A stretch of 64,000 bases of DNA from Reticulascus tulasneorum (Eukaryota; Ascomycota; Sordariomycetes; Glomerellales; Reticulascaceae). Positions within the stretch are counted from its first letter, which is position 1. Each line of letters begins with the position of its first letter. The stretch spans positions 124,001 through 188,000 of the forward strand of contig LSAX01000009.1 of assembly GCA_001557505.1 (NCBI GenBank), read 5' to 3'. The position numbers and the translations under genes are program-made. Positions 11,209 through 21,500 of this stretch are shown here, piece after piece. The notes beneath the pieces are model-generated. The model was not told the DNA's origin and did not search any database. It saw only the letters and a program-made list of their open reading frames with translations.

Positions 11209-12995
11209 TCACCATGAGACTTGAGAGCAACACCTAACGTCTATAAACTCTTTGACAATAACGGGGGATCCGTGGCTATGATGCTTCAGTGAAACGGCTT
11301 CCCAAGCTTGGATCACAAGAGGCCGTAAGGCGAGTTCCCATGTTCCTCTCTATGTTATTATCGCAGGCTCTTCCCTAGCTGCCTGGTATCTGAAGAGCAT
11401 CGCCAATCCCTTTTGTCCGTTCCATATCCCCATTGATTCGAGATTTGGCATTCTCGTGGCCGCCGCTGCTGCTCCCCGGAGCATGTTATCGATCTCGACG
11501 AGGCTTTCATCGGGCGTGAACAGTCGTGAAGTCAGCGCAAGTGAAGCCAAGTTGGGCCACTTCCAAGATGGTTCGCGAGCATTGAAGAACAAGCTAGCGT
11601 CCACAATGAACGAGGCTGAGAGATTCTCAAGCTTCAGACCGAGGCTGGCGGCCGCCCGGCTGACTTCGAAGGTCGGGATTCTTGTAGGGTCGTGATCCCA
11701 AAGACTAGGCGGGTACTCTTGGCTAATTCTCGAAGAGTGTGAGTCTCCGCAGTTGGCCAATAGTGAGAGATTCAAAAAGGGATCAAAAAGCTATGTTAAT
11801 GAGAAGGATTTGTTAGTGGTCAGTTAGACAGCAGCGAACGAGCTGGCACAGGAGCACTCACATTGATCTGTCCACCCCTGCTGGGCACTAATCCATTCCC
11901 TCCAAGGCTCGTGGTGAATTTCCTGTAGCCTAGGAAGACGGGTATATATCTGTGCTAACGCGGTAAACTTCCATCGTCGGCGGTTCTGTTGACGTGGACG
12001 TATCACTGTACTGCCGGGACTGATAGGAGTTGTCGCCACCACTCGTTTTCCTATTCCTCATCATCAAACGTTCCTTCGCTCATAATTTCACCGAAAACTT
12101 TTATAGATAGCAACACTGGTCGTAGCTGAGTCTTCGTTACTGCCAGCGGTCCAACCATGCTGTTGTCCATTAACTTTGGCTAGAATCGACTCCTCCTCTG
12201 CATATCGGCGACATTTACACTCGTCAGAAGGAATATCAGGCCTAAAGGTCAGATACATGATCAGTACTCTGAGTCACTAGGAGAGTAGACGCTGATATCA
12301 AGCAGCAAACTGCCGTTTGGTTCCCATGCACTAATAGGTGAGAACAGATCCAAGAATACCGTAGTAATCAGGGCATTATCCGTGTCGTTGAATCACCCAG
12401 TGGGTTAGTAAAGCAGTGCCGCTTAAGTGGTGGGACGAAAAGATGCCAGTTACAGGTAACTTTCCGTTGGAAAGAAGTTATCAAATATTCTAATCATTGC
12501 TATATACTCATTAATATATTCATCATGATATTCTCACGAATAGCTACTTAAACATTATGATATTCTACAATATATTTGTGAACTACTAGTAACTGCGTAT
12601 AATATTCCCTGAATAGCTAGGCACTTTACGTACTTGAATATCCAGATGATAGAGCGGCACTGTTTTTTACGACCAACTTGCCCCCACAGATCCTGATCTT
12701 CAGAGGCACACTCAGCGCAATCATATTCTTGGAGCTCCAAGCAAAGCCATATATAGCGCACGAGAGACTGAGTCCGACGAATAATCGAACCAAATTCGGG
12801 GAGGCATGACTATGTCAGTTTGATCCGTGCAAAGTTATGCCGCTCGATAATCATCTGCCACTCTCGTGAGACTGTAGCGAAGCCAGCTAATCTCCAACCG
12901 TCTTGTAGCAAGAATTCTATAACTGAAGTCCGGATCTCGGTTGGCAAGCAGTGCCAGGATATCTTGTTGGCTATCATTAACGATGTTGGTGTCAT
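11209..12995 (-). pseudogene. Decayed F-box protein gene (DUF6546-like), interrupted by a MITE-like element
   Basis: On the minus strand a recognisable fungal F-box-type protein can be followed in pieces. F-box: LPTEIRTSVIEFLLQDG (from about 12947); then YIWLCLELQEYDC (12740 region); AWEPNGSLLLDISVYSPSDS (about 12330-12270); HGWTAGS (about 12150); RRRWKFTALAQIYTRLPRL (about 11970); LENLSASFIVDASLFF (11600 region); and RGTWELALRP (about 11340-11320). The reading is broken by in-frame TAG codons at 12810-12812, 12051-12053 and 11350-11352, by frame changes near 12261 and near 12010, and by an inserted element at 12408-12670. The last TAG replaces the Trp expected in the segment ITWRGTWEL. Several losses fit C-to-T or G-to-A changes. 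The DUF6546 name rests on memory of the family; the decay is seen directly. Confidence 0.85.
12408..12670. mobile_element. MITE-like element with terminal inverted repeats
   Basis: A 10-bp perfect inverted pair, CAGTGCCGCT at 12414-12423 and AGCGGCACTG at 12653-12662, flanks an AT-rich core. The pair extends outward through GTAAA (12408-12412) and TTTAC (12666-12670), separated from the core by 1 nt on one side and 3 nt on the other. The element has no coding capacity, as expected of a non-autonomous element. It sits exactly where the F-box homology breaks: the part ending DQDLWGQVG is on one side and TDNALI on the other. I could not find a clear target-site duplication, so superfamily (hAT-like CAGTG end, or Tc1/mariner) is open. 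Confidence 0.65.
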
Positions 12996-13907
12996 TTTGA
13001 TAAACGATAACGAGAGAGTAGGTCAATAGATGGGGACTGTGTACAGTGAGAGAGAGTGCTGGGACTAGAGTGGCCGGCTTTTTTATGAATGAGTAGGGAT
13101 TCCCTCTTTGAGACGACCGAAAAGGTTGACTCACGGGGGGGGGGGCATTGTGTTCAAAAGTTGTGCTGAAGTAATTCAAATATATTTCAAACTGGCGCGA
13201 TTTCTACTTCCGTGCCCAAAGGATGGTCGTCGAACCGCAGAACCCTTGAAGCTTGCCATACTGTGTAGGTTCGTGGGTCTGGAAGTATGTGACCAACTTG
13301 AGTAGGCATCAAGATGGTCCGTAAAACCTTTGATGTAACACGGAGCTACTGTATTCCCTTCTGGAATCAGATGATAGCCATAAACCCAAAGCCGAGCAAT
13401 GTCGACAGCGAGGCGACATGTTACTGAGGTCGATGGAAGTACGGTCCATGGATCGCCAGAACTCGGTGCGCGGATGAGTTGAGGTCAGGTCCAGTGTCCA
13501 AGGCATAAAATTGGAGGCTCTGTCTATGGCCCACTCCAGAATAATTTCTACACATCAAAAAGCGGACGCTGAACCTGAACTCTACAGTACTAATTCTATT
13601 GATGAAATATGATTAAAACTATATATCCGCTGGCATCAATATCAATGACACCATATCAGTATTACCGCCACCAGTCCCCATCCTGGTGTAGCGAAGAGCG
13701 CCCCCAGTCCCAGCAGCTGTATCCAAAAACGCAACTTGCTCCGTAAACGCCAAACCAGACCCATTTAAATGCATTGCACCTCGCCTCCATCATAATGTAC
13801 GCATGCAGCAACAATACACACAGTTGGCATGATCCTGCTGAGGGGAATATCCTCCGAACCGTCCTCATGGCCGAAACACCAGACATAATCATCTCATATC
13901 CCCAGAT
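12996..13907. other. Intergenic, pseudogene to Chs7 3' end
   Basis: 912 bp with the old promoter of the F-box gene and the 3' UTR of CHS7. It contains a G11 run at 13135-13145. No coding frame is supported. Confidence 0.55.
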
Positions 13908-15062
13908 CTAGTATTTCGCAGAGTACCTGGCAGCGGAGGGGGAGTAGGGATGGTCGAAAGCACTCGACTGCGCATACGGGTCTTCTGTGTACACAGTTGC
14001 TCGGCGCTCGTCTTCTGGCATCAGCTCCTTGACCTCCCAGTTGTTCATCCTCGTGCCCACTGAAAACTCGAGATCTTCCCTGGTGATGGAGTCCCAGTAC
14101 TGCGAGCACAGCCATGTTAGTGTCCGATTGAAAGATGGAGAAGAATGAAAATGGAAGAAATCGTGCACGAACCTTGTATACCATCATCACGCCCAGCAGG
14201 TTGCAGACTGTCGCTAAGAACAAGCCATCGAGGTAGTGGCTAACTGCAACGCAGATTTGCCGACTGAACGCATACAAAATGACCTGCCCGATAACGAAGA
14301 AGAATACGCCAAAGGCAATATCGCCCAGCGGCCATCGGTCCTGGAGAGTCCGAGTAACAAGGAGAATCTGAAGCATGACGTAGACGAACAGCTGGACGGC
14401 ATTCAAGAGGTATAGAACCACGAACAATCCAACCGTGTTGGTAGGTCCGAGTCCAGCCCATGATTTGAAGGTGGCCAGGGACACGAGGAACGAGATGACG
14501 AAGGCAACCAACGAGCATATGCGCAGCAGCCAGACCGAAAGAGGCGTTCCATCCTCATACAACTGAAAGCCCACGAACCCGTTGATCAGCAATGTCGTGA
14601 CCAATGCCGAGGCCAAGCCGTTCTGTATCGAGACGAAATATGGGTACGGCGCGGAACCGGGAGGAATGACACCGGCATCGATGCATAGGGAGCAGAAGGT
14701 CAGAAGCATGTAGAGGTAGAAGAACATGGTGATTTCCTTTCGACCTGCAAATTGACAGTTAGACCAAAGGGACCCTTCATTCCCACCGGATAGTGAATAT
14801 TCATCCGCTAGTATAACTCACCGACAGCAGTAAATTTGCCCCGAACATGCAGAATCATCGTGACGGTCATGATGAGAGCGAGGATGTGCATGGCGCTGGC
14901 GGCGCCTTGGAAAATAATGGTGTTTGCGAGTTCGATGTTGCGGGCATAGCAGTCGGGCTCGATGCCAACACCGCTGGTGACCGTCGTTATGGGGCCGATG
15001 GATGCACACAATGGCAGCGGCGCCATGTGGCAGATGTCGGTGAAGTCGCCAAACCCAGACAT
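13908..15062 (-). CDS. CHS7: Chitin synthase export chaperone Chs7
   Basis: Multi-pass ER membrane chaperone needed for ER exit of chitin synthase (yeast Chs3-Chs7 system, established for the family). Three exons (15062-14822, 14744-14173, 14099-13908; introns 77 and 73 bp) give 334 aa. The N-terminus MSGFGDFTDICHMAPLPLC is the family's Cys-rich start before the first membrane segment. About seven hydrophobic segments follow, with family blocks such as DAGVIPPGSAPYPYF, FVGFQLYEDGTPLSVWLLR and YWDSITREDLEF. The hydrophilic tail holds RMNNWEVKEL. Both exon joins restore continuous family sequence (KFTAVGRKEITMF and MMVYKYWDSITRE). It lies about 12.4 kb from a chitin synthase gene, which suits its role, but it is on the other strand and in its own unit. 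Confidence 0.96.
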
Positions 15063-16473
15063 CTTGGAGGTTGTTTTGGCCGTTCAAAGGCCGGACCCGA
15101 TTTGAAGGTTTCGATGAGGATGGTTGATGGGAGCCGAGGGAGATGCCTTCAGGGGTAAGGACGAAGCGGAATCCGCGTCGGCGGGATGCGTATGTGAAAT
15201 GGTGATCGTCGAGGTTTCGTCTCGAAGGGCAGGGAGAAGCGGTTCGGAGGATGGGCTTCTTGGTGAAGAGGCGATGTTGTCAAATTGTTTTGCGTGCAGG
15301 CGAGGTTTTCCACGGGGACGACAGTCTTCGACCAGGGACCAGAACAAGAACGAGAGGATAGCCAGCGAACACGAGGTCGTCAGATGCAGGGCAAGGGGTG
15401 GCACGCACGACAGGAATGTATCGGTCGGGGTGCCTTCGTACAGGGATGGGATGGGGGGGTTCTGAGTATTTCGTGTTGGGTATCCTGTTCAGTGTTCAGA
15501 CAAGGAACTTGAGAATATCGTCGAGATGGTAAAGACAATGAAACAACGAGAGTGTGTGTGGGATTCAACGAATGACTACCGACGGGCGGGTTTGACGTTT
15601 GGTCGTCGAAGTGCCGTGCGAGCGAGCGAGCGAACGGTTGCTGGTCGACGACGAAAGGTGACGTTGGAAGCGTTGCCGTGGAAAAGGGAGCAGAGGAATG
15701 AATCCTGGCAGACTGGCTCTCTTCCCCCCTTCAGAGTGCAGGTTGCCCTGTGGCCCTGTCAGAGGCGACCATTACAGTGGGGCTTGCCGAGTCCATTTCT
15801 CGTGTTCCAAACAACCTAAAAAAGTCGGATTTTCCCAACTCCAAAAGCGTCTCGGCAAATTAGCCTGATTTAGAATAAGCACCCCCCTGTTTCGCCCCAC
15901 GGGCTGCTTCCGGCTAGCCCCTTTTGGAATTCGTGATCTGATCTGTGAAGGACCACCACGACGGGATGCTCCCGAATCGAAATCTAGGATACGTATTAGA
16001 GGTGTTCAAGCTATGGTAGAGGCCTTCTCTGCAAATATAGGTTTCATACAACAAGCAGGACGTGAGCTCCCTCTCTGTAGCGGCCTTGAACTCGTGTACC
16101 TCTGGTCTGATTTCGTACTGTGCCCCGATCTCACAAATTGCCCGTAGATAGATCACAGCTTGACATCCACTGGGTTTGGGTAGATTCTGGAACGCAGAGC
16201 TCCTTGAAATAGAAACTTAATATCTGATAGGATGAGTAGTCAGTCTACGTATGAAGCGCTAATTCCCATATAATCTCCTATTCATTAGACTATGGGCAAG
16301 CTGGTATCATAACCACGACTAGCGGCAGCGAGCTCAACCCCCATGACATATCCATCCTCCTTAATCAACACTGTTCAATCAAGGTTCTCTTATTGATTGG
16401 TGTGCCATGTACTAGTTTCACCATAGAGTTCCTCCAATGGCTACGGAATGCCTGAGCCATGACTTCCCAATTC
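15063..16473. other. Intergenic, Chs7 promoter and P450 3' flank
   Basis: 1.4 kb between the CHS7 start and the P450 stop, both on the minus strand. An 80-codon open frame at 16156-15914 (-) has no recognised family and may be chance or a relic. Otherwise I see nothing. Confidence 0.5.
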
Positions 16474-18538
16474 CTAAATCCGCTCAACCATCACCTTCAG
16501 CCCAGCCTTCGGCCGATACGTAAGCCCCGGATTCAGCAGCTCGATCTTCCCCAAGTCCTGTTCCTGGGACGGGGCAAAACGGAAGTTGCTGACCAGCTCA
16601 ATAAGCATTACCTTCATTTCCAGCATGGCAAACTGCTTGCCGATACAGACACGTGGTCCATTGATGAAAGTCTCGAAAGCGTACGGGCTAGCCGCGTCTC
16701 CGTGCAGGTCAGCCCATCTCTCGGGGATGAACTCTTCGACGGTCGGTCCCCATATCTTGGGATTGAGGTTCATCACCGCCATACAGGCGACGACTGCTGT
16801 GCCTTTAGGGATCGGGACTCCGTCAATGGTGATGTCGGCCGTGGTCTCGCGATGGGCCATGACCGCTATGGAATTCTGATGTCAGTGTGTGTGCGGTGGC
16901 CGGCAATAAGCCATATGAAGAAACGACTGAAGTAGGAGATGGATGGTTCCTCCCAATGAGACAATTTCTCTAAAGGACTTACTCGGACTATACAAACGCA
17001 GCACTTCGCGAATAAAGTCGTGTAAGTATGGTAAGTGCTCGATCGCAGAGTAATCTGGGTCGGAGTCGCGCGCGGATAGTTCGGTGACTTCTGCTCTCAG
17101 CTTCTCCTGAACTTCAGGCTTCGTTGCCATAACGAGGATTGCCCATGTCAAAGCGGTCGCGCTCGTCTCGTGACCTGATACGCATGAGCTGGGCCACTTG
17201 TCCAAATAGCATTGTTCAACTCAACTCACCTGCAGACATGAAGTTCATGAGCTGTTCGGTATGTGTGTCAGCACTCAACCTAGAAGCATGAACTCAACAG
17301 AGGCGTCTTACATGTCCAAGTATGTCGTCTTCACTCCAAGCATCATCTCCCGTACACCGTTCCTCAATCATATACGTAAGGATATCCCTACTGGCGGACT
17401 CCTCAGATTTGATCACTTTGCCCGCACTATCGACCTCCTTAACAGCCTTGATGCGATCGGCAATGACGCCTTTCAACAGGCTCCGAACCGCATCGGACGC
17501 GCGAACAAACCCGAGGTTTGCCTCAATAGGTAGCAGTTTCCTGATTGGTATGACAGCGTTGATGAAAGTGATGAGCCCGCTCAACCCTTGTTGGTTGAGC
17601 ATTCGGTCGTAGTAGTGGTAAAAGTCCATCTGTGATGAGTCTGGCCCTAAGCTGTTGAGCTCGACACCTAGCACAGAAGTGCCGATGATATCCAAGCTAG
17701 CCTTGGCCAGAATAGATTGCACTGAGCTGCTTTAGCACCGAATCCGACGCCACTATAACCCGACCCTTCGAGATGAATGAGAATGACTTACTCTCGACAC
17801 TGGACGCCGAGTTGTCTCCCAGTGCCAACTCGACGGCGTTCACAAGATCCTTGGCCTTTTCTTGGAAGACTGGCAGAATCTTTTTCAGATTCGAAAGCGA
17901 GAAGGGGTCTGACCATTTCCATTAACTCTTCTGATTCTCCCACACCTGAGCAAGCTCACATGATATGCTTACTCGCAAGAAGCCTGCGCTGCTTCTTATG
18001 TTCAACTCCCTCAGCTGCAAACACCCCAGTCCCAGCAATCTCGCATACCAGTCGGGAAATAAACGAAGGCTTGACAAATGAGTAGCAATAGGTTTGCAAC
18101 ACCTCCTTATGGGCCTGCAGGCTGTTGATGAGCAGAGTCTCACTGTTCCCAACACCGAAGTGCCTGATGAAAGGAGCGTCCGGCCACTGCTGTGACCACT
18201 TGCAGTACAGATCGATGGGCGACGGTGCAGTGAACTGCTTCACCATCTGGCCCATGAGGAAGTGGCCATCCTATCGGTCTGTTTTAGAATGACATTTGCC
18301 TTGCATGTTTGGGAACCTGAGATACACATACCTTCGGCCCTGGAAGGACGCGAAGAGGCGAGACGTAGGAAGGATATATGAATATCCTGTACACCTTAAC
18401 AGCGGCATATTGGGATAAGAACAAAATCAGAAATGGCACGAGCAATGATCTTGTTGCCGTTGCCGTCAAGTTCTTGAGACCGACGACGCCAACAACAACC
18501 TCGGCGAAGGACGCGACAGCACACGCTTGGGCATCCAT
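16474..18538 (-). CDS. Cytochrome P450 monooxygenase
   Basis: Haem-thiolate monooxygenase, ER-anchored; substrate unknown. Seven exons: 18538-18332, 18270-17973, 17908-17792, 17721-17312, 17251-17230, 17174-16983 and 16865-16474; introns of 55-117 bp; 545 aa. A hydrophobic N-terminal anchor (LLVPFLILFLSQYAAV) is followed by the LPGPK hinge. I-helix motif AGHETS at 351-356 (formed by joining exons 5 and 6), ExxR as EVLR at 408-411, PERW at 463-466, and haem loop FINGPRVCIG with Cys489 (FxxGxRxCxG). All catalytic motifs are intact. Exon 5 is only 22 nt. The C-terminal part resembles the CYP4-like fungal families, but I cannot name the family. No biosynthetic backbone gene (PKS, NRPS, terpene cyclase) is next to it in the window, so cluster membership is not supported. 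Confidence 0.94.
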
Positions 18539-21500
18539 GATGGCGTTCTCCTATGAAAACATTATAGAAGGAACGAGTGCCTGAGCAAACTGAAGTCGAA
18601 GTCAGTTTAAGGTCGGTGATCGGCCCCGCCGGAACGGACGCATGGCTCAGAGGATAGCTACGCCCTGAATCAACATTGATGCGGATTTCTGACATTACGA
18701 GCGGGTTCATGTCATCTTAGTTCCCACCATAACGCCTGCGGAGCATGCCGTTTATCCAATCGAGTATGATGGCATGAAATCTTCACTGCAACATCAGACT
18801 AGTAGCTGAGTCAGCCCTTAATTCTTGTTTCGTCAAAATATGCCATAGCAGGGATGAATCTAAGTCGGCCGCTCGTATTGCCACGCAATGGAAGGGAGTC
18901 AGTTGTTCTTGAATCCGATTAATGATATTCGACGAGATAATGTTGGGTAAAGCTAACGGAGATCGACCTCTTTTTTCTTCACAATTGTCCCTAAACCAAA
19001 ACCACATTCCTAGTCTCCCCACTTTCTGTATGTTTGAACCTGAAGAGATGCTGGAGGCAGGGATGTACGAGATGACCTGAGTGGCGTCGCTTGCGGATGC
19101 AATTCTGATTGACATGATCCGTGTGAATAGCTGCGGAACGATGGTGCTGAAGACCCGACCTTTTGGTCGGTTTTGTGACGGCAAGTCGAGAAGCCACTGA
19201 GTAGAAAAACCCTCCTCTTAACTCACACAGGAATCGATTCATCTGTATCCAACACAATCCAGCGATTTCCAAGTCATCCTAAGAGGAACTCCGATGACCA
19301 CCCGTCTCTGGCATGCACAAGACCCAAGAACAGAACATTGGAGAGGGATCACGCTCAGCCAGCTACAGCTAGTGACCTGTGAATCCCGTCATGAGTTCGA
19401 CCTGACTCAAGTGGTTTACTTGCCATATCAGATTATTCCTAGTCGTCGCAAACAGATTCACAGAGACCTGGCTCCGTCATAACCCGAACCATGAATGAGC
19501 CAGTGCGGAGGAGCTGAGAGACTTCATCAACACCGCTATGAGAAGGTAAAAATCTGTCTTAATAATTCCCGGACATACAGCGTTGACTGAAGAAACTACA
19601 CCAATCAATGCATGAAGAGAATCCTCGATGAAATCACACATTCTTACCCGTTGGGCGAGAAGTTTGAGTTCAGGGTCGACTAACCCTCGCCCAACATCGT
19701 GAATAACCAAGCGATCCTGTACAAAAGGCAGGATAGTCCTGCATCTGTGGTGTAACGAGAGATAACCATTCGTGACCGAGCACTGGACATGACATGCAAT
19801 CGCCTACTGTCTGTGTCCTTCATTCAGTCCGAGCCACCTGCGGTATGGTGTTGAGCACCTGACACCTTCCTGGAAGAGTCTGTCTGGTCCGTTGGGGCTA
19901 TCATGGAGTATACCAGTGTGATCTCCAGCCATTATTCCAGCAGCGACAAATGTGTTTACACCTGAGAGCCCTCGGTCTCTCCCTGAACTAGTCCAAACAG
20001 TATCCTCGTAGCAAGACACTCAGCACCGGACTGTAAGATGGAGAGACAGGATTAGCTTCAAGGAGCATGAGGCGGCATCGCGGCTGAAGAACAGATGAGC
20101 GCCACGCCGAAGATCCGCGACAGAATCGTCACCACATTGCTTCTCGTCGGGCGAATCCTCGCGAAGCCATCTGTGAACTCGGCACGCTTCACCAGGCTGC
20201 ATAACACAGAGTTGACATCGCTCGTTGACATGGTCAATTCGTAAAGAAGATAAGTCCGGCCGCCGACAAGAAGCATTGTGCCGTAACAAACGCAACGCTG
20301 ATTTGTCCGGCTTGATATCAATGCAGCTCGTCCCTCTGGGTGTGGAGGGGTAGTCCCGCACCGCAGCCCTCACACTTGTGATTGCTGCACTTCGCGCCAG
20401 CATTTGCCTCAAACGGGAGGACGTTCAACTTTCCCACCCGCGGCCGACGGTCCGCTGTTGGGACAGGCGACAAGCGGGCTGTGACAATAGCGAAGGAGGC
20501 TGGTCCACTTCTAAAAGAGAAGGTGGCTTCGGCATCGCATCGAGCAACAATCCCTTCATCTTTTTGAATTGGATGACGGCAGGCATGTTGGCCATTGGTG
20601 GCCAGGAAGCTAGCTTCAACATTTGAAACAACCGAGAGTGCCCACAGTATCAGTCGTGCAGTGGTGGTGTAAGACAGATGGGTGAACTGGGATGCGCTAT
20701 GGAGACTCGCTCGCGTCTCCGGGCGGTGCTGGAAAAACGCAGGTAATGGATCTGCACTGTGCCGGATTTTGAAGATCCGTCCGAACGATTCCAGCGAGAC
20801 CGAGAGAGGAGTGCGAATAACAAGGAAGCTGAGTTGACTTTGGAGGCTTGGGTTCTCGGATACGGGGTGAAAGACTTGGTGTCACTGAAAAGCTTGGAGG
20901 CTAACCCAAACCCACGTACATGGAACCACTCGAGGCACAATAGTGCTGCGTCATGCTTAGATGGCGCTGAGCCCCGCCGTTTCTGCTGAGAGGAGGCTTC
21001 TCAGCCTACGGAACGAAGGATTGCACAGCAAGTCTACCAGCTTTTGACTGACCACTAGAATCACGATTTCCCCGAAATTCCGCATCGTATGGCGGAGGTG
21101 TTGGGGGAGAGGGAGAGAGAGCTACGGAATCCACAAGCTCGGGATCATATGGGACAGGCAATACGACCATTCATCAATCAAACAACATATCGAATGGATC
21201 GGGGTGGATATCAGGAGGCGAAAACAAAGCCGCTGCCTGGATGGAGCATACGAATACGCCTCCAAAATTACATATCTGCCTCGGGAAGACAGCTTGCCAG
21301 ACACGAAATGTCAAATTTAGCTTGTGAGGTGGCTTCTGCTGGCTTTGCTCCCCTTATGTCACGCGGTCGTGATTCGATCATCTTGTTTGATGGACTGCCA
21401 ATAGATGACAGGGCCCTTGACTGGAAATAAGACCCATCCATATCCTGCAGTCATGCTCATGATTTACGGGCTGTCTCTGGTATCGGCCGCGGCGAGTACA

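Noticed and set aside
15914..16156. 80-codon minus-strand frame between CHS7 and the P450
   Set aside because: The sequence looks protein-like (CEIGAQYEIRPEVHEFKAA) but matches no family I know and has no partner exon that I could find. It may be a relic; not enough support to list as a gene.
18783..19272. Minus-strand frames with a TPFHCVAIRAA stretch resembling an ankyrin repeat
   Set aside because: Only one short stretch is similar and there are no neighbouring repeats; chance is likely.
19477..19710. VNAVCPGIIKTDF, similar to a short-chain dehydrogenase motif, on the minus strand
   Set aside because: No Rossmann-fold start or YxxxK motif is found in the right place around it.
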